Source: JBFLVQ01 sp040758525 (lineage in GTDB: Bacteria > Acidobacteriota > Blastocatellia > Chloracidobacteriales > JADJPF01). From it: DNA of 36,275 nucleotides. The translations under genes and the position numbers were made by a program. The stretch lies in contig JBFLVQ010000018.1 of the NCBI GenBank assembly GCA_040758525.1, positions 1 to 36,275 of the forward strand. Reading direction: 5' to 3'. The notes under the pieces were generated by a model. That model did no database searches. It was not told the DNA's origin and saw nothing but the letters and a program-made list of their open reading frames with translations. Of the stretch, positions 31,518-36,275 are shown one piece after another (within the stretch, counting starts at the first letter, position 1; each line of letters opens with the position of its first letter).

Positions 31518-33185
31518 CTATTCGGCCTGCATGATAGCTGCGCTCTCGCTGGCAACAATAATATTAGCTAATTCAGGCCGTGCCCCAGTGCCAAAGTGTT
31601 TAGCAAGAAAGTAGCGCGCCCGTGCACGTGCTGGTTCATCATCAGCAGCGGCAACAAGCAAGCTGGCTTCAACCAGACGGACCAGTTCATCTGTCACCTC
31701 ACGAGCAGCAAAGATATCTTCTGGCCGACCCTCAAGCAGGCGGCGCAATCGCTGTAGAAGTGTCTCCAGCCCTGTTCCTACTGCCATTACCTCAGTGCCC
31801 AATGCCTGTGCTTCGGGTGTATTTAGACGCTCACGTATAGCCGCAAGCAATGGTTCGTGCGCCTCTTCCTTGGTCATTGCACGCACTGCATCTAGAGTAA
31901 GGATATTGGTTGTTCCCTCCCAAATGGGCAATACCTGTGCATCGCGTAACAGTCGTGCTGTGACAAATTCTTCTATATAACCATTGCCACCCAATACCTC
32001 CATTGCCTCGCTGGCTGCCCATACCGCCTGGCGTGCCGTATAGTATTTGATTAGTGGTGTCAGTAGACGTAATTGTCGCTCTGTAGTTGTATCGCTCTGA
32101 TTGTTATCTATGAGATCTATTAATCGCACTCCTTCAAACAGGATCTGAAAGGCGGCCTGTTGTTCAACAATAAGATCAGCAAGTGTGCGCTGCATCAATG
32201 GGAACTCTATAACTAGACGTCCAAAGGCTGATCGTGTAGAGGCATGTGCTACTGCTTCGTAAACCGCGCGGCGCATAATTGCCACCGAAGCTACCGCATT
32301 GTAGAGACGAGAGAGATTAATCATTTCCGCCATATAGGCGAAACCTCGCTCGACATTGCCAACCGCATAGGCAAATGTGCCTTCAAAAGTGACTTCGCCG
32401 GTTGGCATCGAGCGTACTCCTAATTTGTCCTTGAGTCGGTCTATACGATAGTTGTTACGTGTACCATCATCTAACCATTTTGGTACTAGAAACAGACCTA
32501 ATCCACGTGTGCCATCGTGTGCGCCATCAGGGCGCGCTAGCACCAACATCACTTCAGCGCCAGCATTGCTACAAAACCATTTACGTCCATAGAGCTGCCA
32601 ACCTCGTTCAGCGCGTACTGCTCGAGTAGTATTTGCGCCTACATCCGAACCACCTTGTTGTTCAGTAAGAAACATTGCTCCTTGATATAGATCTGCTCGT
32701 TTGCGAGCAGTTAAACGTGGCAAGAAGCGGCGTTTAAGATTCTCATCAGCAAATTTTGTCAGCACACGTGCAGCACCATCTGTCATACAGACAGGACAGA
32801 AGAGCCCGCTCTCGGCCTGCGCAAACAGATAACAGAGAGTAAGGCTGAAGGTATAAGGAATATAGCCATAATGTGTGCGCATCTGCTCGTCATAATGTAG
32901 CGCAACCAATCCTGCTCCATATGCTCGCTCTACCATATCCAAATAGGCGGGATGAAAATCGATCTCATCAACACGGTTACCATAACGATCATAATTCCTC
33001 AACACAGGTGTATGGCGGTCTGCCAGAGCTGCGCGTGGATCAAAGAATTTCACAGCCTGTTCACCCATCTCTATCAATTGGCGCTCGGCCGATTCTAATA
33101 GTACAGGCGGCAGTCGGCGGCTTATAAAGCGTTGTAGGGCATGATCAGCAATCCAAAAATTGGCTACAGGTTGTTTGGGATTCAT
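31518..33185 (-). CDS. AidB-like acyl-CoA dehydrogenase
   Basis: The 555-residue protein is longer than standard acyl-CoA dehydrogenases and matches the AidB subgroup. It has an extended N-terminal domain, MFLTEQQGGSDVGANTTRA (171-189), and the late EVLGGNGYIEEF (396-407) followed by PIWEGTTNILTLDA with a Glu at 423. AidB-family proteins bind FAD; E. coli AidB is part of the adaptive response to alkylation damage and binds DNA, while others act on acyl-CoA substrates. Here the substrate is not predictable and the neighbours give no clue. A good AAGGAA site precedes the ATG. Confidence 0.88.
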   Translation of the reverse strand: MNPKQPVANFWIADHALQRFISRRLPPVLLESAERQLIEMGEQAVKFFDPRAALADRHTPVLRNYDRYGNRVDEIDFHPAYLDMVERAYGAGLVALHYDEQMRTHYGYIPYTFSLTLCYLFAQAESGLFCPVCMTDGAARVLTKFADENLKRRFLPRLTARKRADLYQGAMFLTEQQGGSDVGANTTRAVRAERGWQLYGRKWFCSNAGAEVMLVLARPDGAHDGTRGLGLFLVPKWLDDGTRNNYRIDRLKDKLGVRSMPTGEVTFEGTFAYAVGNVERGFAYMAEMINLSRLYNAVASVAIMRRAVYEAVAHASTRSAFGRLVIEFPLMQRTLADLIVEQQAAFQILFEGVRLIDLIDNNQSDTTTERQLRLLTPLIKYYTARQAVWAASEAMEVLGGNGYIEEFVTARLLRDAQVLPIWEGTTNILTLDAVRAMTKEEAHEPLLAAIRERLNTPEAQALGTEVMAVGTGLETLLQRLRRLLEGRPEDIFAAREVTDELVRLVEASLLVAAADDEPARARARYFLAKHFGTGARPELANIIVASESAAIMQAE

Positions 33186-33226
33186 AAGATTTCCTTATCG
33201 GGAAAAGTTTTTCCAGGCATTCTACA

Positions 33227-34597
33227 CTACCCTGCGCTGCCTAGGTAGGCATAGCGCAGGATAAAAAGCAGCGCCAGCAGATAGACCAACCAGCCTACCT
33301 GTCGTGCCCGCCCACTCAATGCCATCATCAATGGATAGCTAATAAAGCCAAGCGCTAGTCCATTTGTGATACTGAAAGTAAATGGTATCGCAATCATAGT
33401 AAGAAAAGCAGGTAATGCTTGTGCTGCATCACTCCAATCTATATGCCGAATCGAGAGCATCATCAAGCTACCCACAACAATCAGCGCTGGCGCAGTAGCA
33501 AGGGCGGGTACTACGCCAATCAATGGCGCAAAGAAGAGTGCCAGGGCAAAAAGCGCTGCCACTGTTACTGCAGTTAAGCCGGTACGGCCACCTTCTGAGA
33601 CGCCGGCAGCACTCTCTATATATGAGACCACCGTCGAGGTGCCACAGATCGCGCCTACTACTGTACCCACACCATCGGCCAGTAGCACACGATCAGCGCG
33701 TGGTAATTCGCCTCTTTCATTGAGAAAACCTGCCTGTTTGCTTACAGCAACCAATGTGCCTACGTTATCGAATAGATCAACAAAAAGAAAGATGAATATT
33801 ATATCGAAAACACCACGCGCGAGTGCGCCACGCACATCCAATTTAGCAAAGGTGGTGCTCAATTCTGGCCATTGCACAATCCCTGTTGGCAATGGTGCTA
33901 GCTTTAAAACAATTGCTGCTACTGTAGTAATAAGGATACCTATTAGAATCGCGCCACGTATACGCCGTGCAATCAATGCTCCAGTAATTATCAGTCCCAG
34001 CGCAGCTAGTATTGTAGCTGGTTCTGTTAGTTTCCCGATCGTTACAAAGGTCTCTTTATTACCAATAACAAAGCCCCCATTACGTAGACCCAGAAAAGCG
34101 ATGAAGAGTCCTATACCTGCTGCTACTGAGGCATGAATAGTAGTAGGAATAGAATTGAGTATCAGTTGTCGCACTCGCACTATCGTGAGTAAGATAAAAA
34201 TAACTCCAGAGATAAAGACTGCCCCTAATGCAGTTTGCCAACTCAACCCTAATCCTTTTACCACAGAATAAGTGAAATAAGCATTAATACCCATACCGGG
34301 AGCCAGCGCAATGGGATAGTTTGCATATAGACCCATTACTAGCGAGGCGACCGCAGCAGAAATACAGGTAGCTGCCAGTACCGCGTTAAATGGCATACCA
34401 GCATCGGCAAGAATTGTAGGATTGACGAAAATAATATAGGCCATTGTGACAAAAGTGGTAGCGCCAGCAATCAACTCTGTACGTACGCTACTACCCGCCG
34501 AGTGCAGCCCAAAGATACGCTCCCACCAATCTTTCTGGACCTGTTTGCGCCTGCTTATACTGGCTTCTCCAGGACGATGTTTTGCCCCTCCTCTCAT
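33227..34597 (-). CDS. NCS2/AzgA-type purine permease
   Basis: The 456-residue integral membrane protein has about 12-14 hydrophobic segments. Family motifs of the AzgA-like branch of the nucleobase:cation symporters are TELIAGATTFVTMAYIIFVN, ALAPGMGINAYFTYSVV and FIFLFVDLFDNVGTLVAVS. The branch transports adenine, guanine and hypoxanthine. The N-terminal 30 residues are basic and cytoplasmic. A GGAG site lies upstream of the ATG. The gene is divergent from the RNase P RNA gene, and the 189 bases between them contain the rnpB promoter and nothing else I recognise. Confidence 0.92.
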   Translation of the reverse strand: MRGGAKHRPGEASISRRKQVQKDWWERIFGLHSAGSSVRTELIAGATTFVTMAYIIFVNPTILADAGMPFNAVLAATCISAAVASLVMGLYANYPIALAPGMGINAYFTYSVVKGLGLSWQTALGAVFISGVIFILLTIVRVRQLILNSIPTTIHASVAAGIGLFIAFLGLRNGGFVIGNKETFVTIGKLTEPATILAALGLIITGALIARRIRGAILIGILITTVAAIVLKLAPLPTGIVQWPELSTTFAKLDVRGALARGVFDIIFIFLFVDLFDNVGTLVAVSKQAGFLNERGELPRADRVLLADGVGTVVGAICGTSTVVSYIESAAGVSEGGRTGLTAVTVAALFALALFFAPLIGVVPALATAPALIVVGSLMMLSIRHIDWSDAAQALPAFLTMIAIPFTFSITNGLALGFISYPLMMALSGRARQVGWLVYLLALLFILRYAYLGSAG

Positions 34598-34769
34598 GCC
34601 TGCGCTCCTTATCTGCTGTCTTATTTACGTGTTGGTAGACAGCACTAAAGATTGGGTAGCCGATTTGTCTCAATTGATATACAACATCCTTACCCTTTCT
34701 CCAAACCCTTGTGGTCGCATATAGTGGTATTGTGCCGTTAAGAAGGGATTAAGGCGAGAGTGATCTTGT

Positions 34770-34778
34770 GTTACAATC
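34770..34778 (+). promoter_or_regulatory. Extended -10 promoter of the RNase P RNA gene
   Basis: TGT-TACAAT at 34770-34778 is an extended -10 element (TGn plus a five-of-six match to TATAAT). It sits eight bases before the predicted 5' end of the RNA at 34787. A -35-like TTAAGG at 34750-34755, 17 bases upstream, is poor, as is often tolerated with an extended -10. Confidence 0.6.
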
Positions 34779-34786
34779 TGTGGGTT

Positions 34787-35262
34787 GTCAAAGTGGATTA
34801 GGTGATCGCTGTTTGGTGCCGCTGGAAACGGCTGACCGTTACAACCGTGCGGGCCAAAGAGAGGAAAGTCCGAACACCAGAGGGCAGCGGACTGGCTAAC
34901 GGCCAGGCGGGGTGACCCGACGACAAGTGCAACAGAGAACAGACCAGCCGATGACAACATAGTAGAAGTTGCTTCTACTATGTTGCACAGGTGATGGGTG
35001 AAACGGTGGGGGGCGCAAGCCCTTAAAGTAAGAGCCCACCAGCAGGTGTGGTAACACATCTGGCTAGGCAAACTCTCCGTGGTGCAAAACCAAATAGGGA
35101 GGCGTTTTCGGGCGGCCCGTCCGAGTCTAGCTACGCCAAGCGTAGCTGGCGCGACCTTCGGGTAGGTTGCTTGAGCTGTGTGGTAACGCATGGCCTAGAT
35201 GAATGATCGCCATCCTGGTTATAACCAGGAAACAGAATTCGGCTTATCGATCCACTTTGACA
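34787..35262 (+). ncRNA. rnpB: RNase P RNA, bacterial type A
   Basis: The conserved core is clear: GAGGAAAGTCC at 34861, GGTGATGGGTGAAACGGTG in the middle, TAGATGAATGA at 35196 and ACAGAATTCGGCTTA at 35232. The ends close by a perfect 13-base-pair P1 stem (TGTCAAAGTGGAT at 34787-34799 with ATCCACTTTGACA at 35250-35262), which fixes the termini and gives about 476 bases. Several peripheral hairpins are strong, including a 14-base-pair stem at 34955-34985, AGCTACGC/GCGTAGCT at 35129-35147 and CCTGGTTATAACCAGG at 35214-35229. The RNA is the catalytic part of RNase P, which removes tRNA 5' leaders. Confidence 0.96.
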
Positions 35263-35287
35263 CATCATCTCGCCACAGGTAAAGCAT

Positions 35288-36067
35288 ATGGCAACAACAA
35301 AAGAAAACCAGAATAAAGTAAATAATAGTCTCAGCGGCGTGCTCTTCTTAATTATTGGACTGGCGCTCGGTTTTGTGATTGGGTTTATGATCACCAACTC
35401 GCTTAATGAGCAGCCAGCTAGCGCTACTGCTAAGCCAGGCGCAGTCAAGGGCAATGAGAAATTACCCGAAGGCCATCCAACTGTCTCTCAGGCAGAGATT
35501 GAGGAACAGGTCAAGGTCGCTACTGAATATGGTCAGAAGAATCAGGACTACGATTCACAGATGCGAGTGGCGAATTACTTATATATGGAAGTGCAGCGCC
35601 CAGAAACCGCTAAACCGTTTTTCCTTAAAGCCCATGAACAGAAGCCGGAAGAATATGAGCCACTGATGCAGCTAGGTAATATCTGTTATGACACAGGTCG
35701 TGATAAGAAGGATGAGAAGCTGATGCAAGAGGCTGTTCAATGGTATGAAAAGGCGCTTAAAATCAAGCCCAATGATGTGAATCTACATACCGATCTGGGC
35801 AGTACCTATATGTTCCGTGAGCCGCCTGACTATAATACTGCGCTCTCTCATTATGAAAAAGCGCTTGCTATCGAGCCAAAGTATGGGCCTACACTTTACA
35901 ACAAAGTGCGTGCATTAATTGGACTAAAGAATCTTAAAGCTGCCGAAGAGACTTTTGAACTCTTTAAACAGGTAAGCCCACAACAAGAGCCGGTTAATGA
36001 ATTACGCGCTGAACTCGATAAAGCTAAGGGGGGCGCTGATAGCTCTGTCAAGATCCCTACACATTGA
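35288..36067 (+). CDS. TPR-repeat protein with a single N-terminal membrane anchor
   Basis: The 259-residue protein has a short polar N-terminus, one transmembrane helix (about 14-37, LFLIIGLALGFVIGFMI) and a linker. At least three tetratricopeptide repeats follow (about 85-235; for example AVQWYEKALKIKPNDVNLHT and ALSHYEKALAIEPKYGPTLY). TPR units mediate protein contacts, so this is likely an inner-membrane scaffold; the topology is not proven. It starts 26 bases after the end of rnpB on the same strand and may be read from the same promoter or from an unseen one. The Shine-Dalgarno site is weak. Confidence 0.85.
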   Translation: MATTKENQNKVNNSLSGVLFLIIGLALGFVIGFMITNSLNEQPASATAKPGAVKGNEKLPEGHPTVSQAEIEEQVKVATEYGQKNQDYDSQMRVANYLYMEVQRPETAKPFFLKAHEQKPEEYEPLMQLGNICYDTGRDKKDEKLMQEAVQWYEKALKIKPNDVNLHTDLGSTYMFREPPDYNTALSHYEKALAIEPKYGPTLYNKVRALIGLKNLKAAEETFELFKQVSPQQEPVNELRAELDKAKGGADSSVKIPTH

Positions 36068-36170
36068 CGGTTGCATCAAGATGCCCTTCGCCTTTAGGTA
36101 TTCTTGCTGGCCTTTTATAAAACTTTGCTGGCAGCCGCCGAATGCGGAGTTTAGCCGCGCTTTTAAATTT

Positions 36171-36275
36171 TTACTTTATTTCAACTGGTATTTCTTCTGG
36201 AGAAAGAATAACTACTTTATCATCTTTCCATGAGGCAATAGAATTACCAGCACGCTTATGATTTAATAATGTTTC
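36171..36275 (-). CDS. 3' end of an unidentified gene (partial, enters from the right edge)
   Basis: The minus strand has an open frame of 34 codons to the window edge, ending TAA at 36171-36173. It encodes a tail with NHKRAGNSIASWKDDKVVIL and SPEEIPVEIK. The residue pattern looks like real coding sequence: an N-H-K-R-x-G-N stretch, then W-K-D-D-K-V-V-I-L. Such tails are common in small prokaryotic proteins encoded in toxin-antitoxin-like pairs and similar families, but I cannot name one from 34 residues. It converges on the TPR gene with a 103-base gap that holds only a small CCGC/GCGG hairpin near 36140. Confidence 0.6.
   Translation of the reverse strand, partial: ETLLNHKRAGNSIASWKDDKVVILSPEEIPVEIK

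Noticed and set aside
33366..34136. A 256-codon plus-strand frame opposite the purine permease
   Set aside because: It is low in complexity (Ala/Ser/Pro/Thr/Ile-rich) and is the antisense shadow of a well-supported membrane protein.
34670..35191. A 173-codon open frame on the minus strand
   Set aside because: It lies across the RNase P RNA gene, whose conserved motifs and P1 pairing are clear; the translation has no protein-like features.
1..36275. tRNA genes, insertion sequences or phage integration sites as signs of transfer
   Set aside because: I found no cloverleaf-like tRNA sequence, transposase, integrase or long flanking direct repeats; the defence region has no visible mobile boundary in this window.

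Overview
The window reads as bacterial chromosome from a diderm (Gram-negative-type) bacterium. Supporting this are a complete Mla/MCE-type lipid-transport cassette, a TonB-like periplasmic protein, lipoprotein signal peptides and a type A RNase P RNA. The mix of genes (tandem MCE proteins with glycine-rich tail repeats, SPOR plus SpoIID fusion, zinc-ribbon Ser/Thr kinase, TPR protein with one membrane anchor) recalls Acidobacteriota of the Blastocatellia type. That assignment is an impression from protein style, not a proven placement.

Positions 1-10465 hold a defence region, all on the minus strand. In transcription order it runs: WYL-domain regulator, cas3 (helicase with a C-terminal HD nuclease), csx17 (cas8), csb1 (cas7), csb2 (cas5-cas6 fusion), then without a break cas10, csm2 and the first codons of another gene that leaves the window at base 1. 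The cas3-csx17-csb1-csb2 part is a type I-G (formerly I-U) interference module. The cas10-csm2 part is a type III module whose Cas10 has the GGDD polymerase motif but no N-terminal HD domain. Gaps from cas3 onward are 43 bases or less, with ATGA-type overlaps and good Shine-Dalgarno sites, so I read it as one transcription unit joining DNA-targeting and RNA-sensing effectors. No cas1, cas2 or CRISPR array lies in the window. This composite locus is the most interesting item here.

Positions 10466-14712 hold the divergent promoter region of the regulator, with a perfect 13-base inverted repeat, then a PLP-dependent aminotransferase (plus strand) and a large Eco57I-like adenine methyltransferase/restriction-type protein (minus strand). 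The last two genes converge and overlap by 15 bases.

Positions 14744-31478 are mostly ordinary chromosome. They hold a SPOR/SpoIID protein, a TonB-like protein and a serine hydrolase; queC with an FAD oxidoreductase (plus strand); a membrane-anchored Ser/Thr kinase; a solute-binding lipoprotein; a small Cys-containing protein; the MCE cassette (permease, ATPase and two MCE proteins in one operon); a HAD hydrolase coupled to a UbiB-family kinase-like protein; and a small lipoprotein.

Positions 31518-36275 hold an AidB-like acyl-CoA dehydrogenase, an NCS2/AzgA-type purine permease, the RNase P RNA gene (plus strand) with a recognisable extended -10 promoter, a TPR protein, and the 3' end of an unidentified minus-strand gene. 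There is no stretch above 300 bases without a gene.
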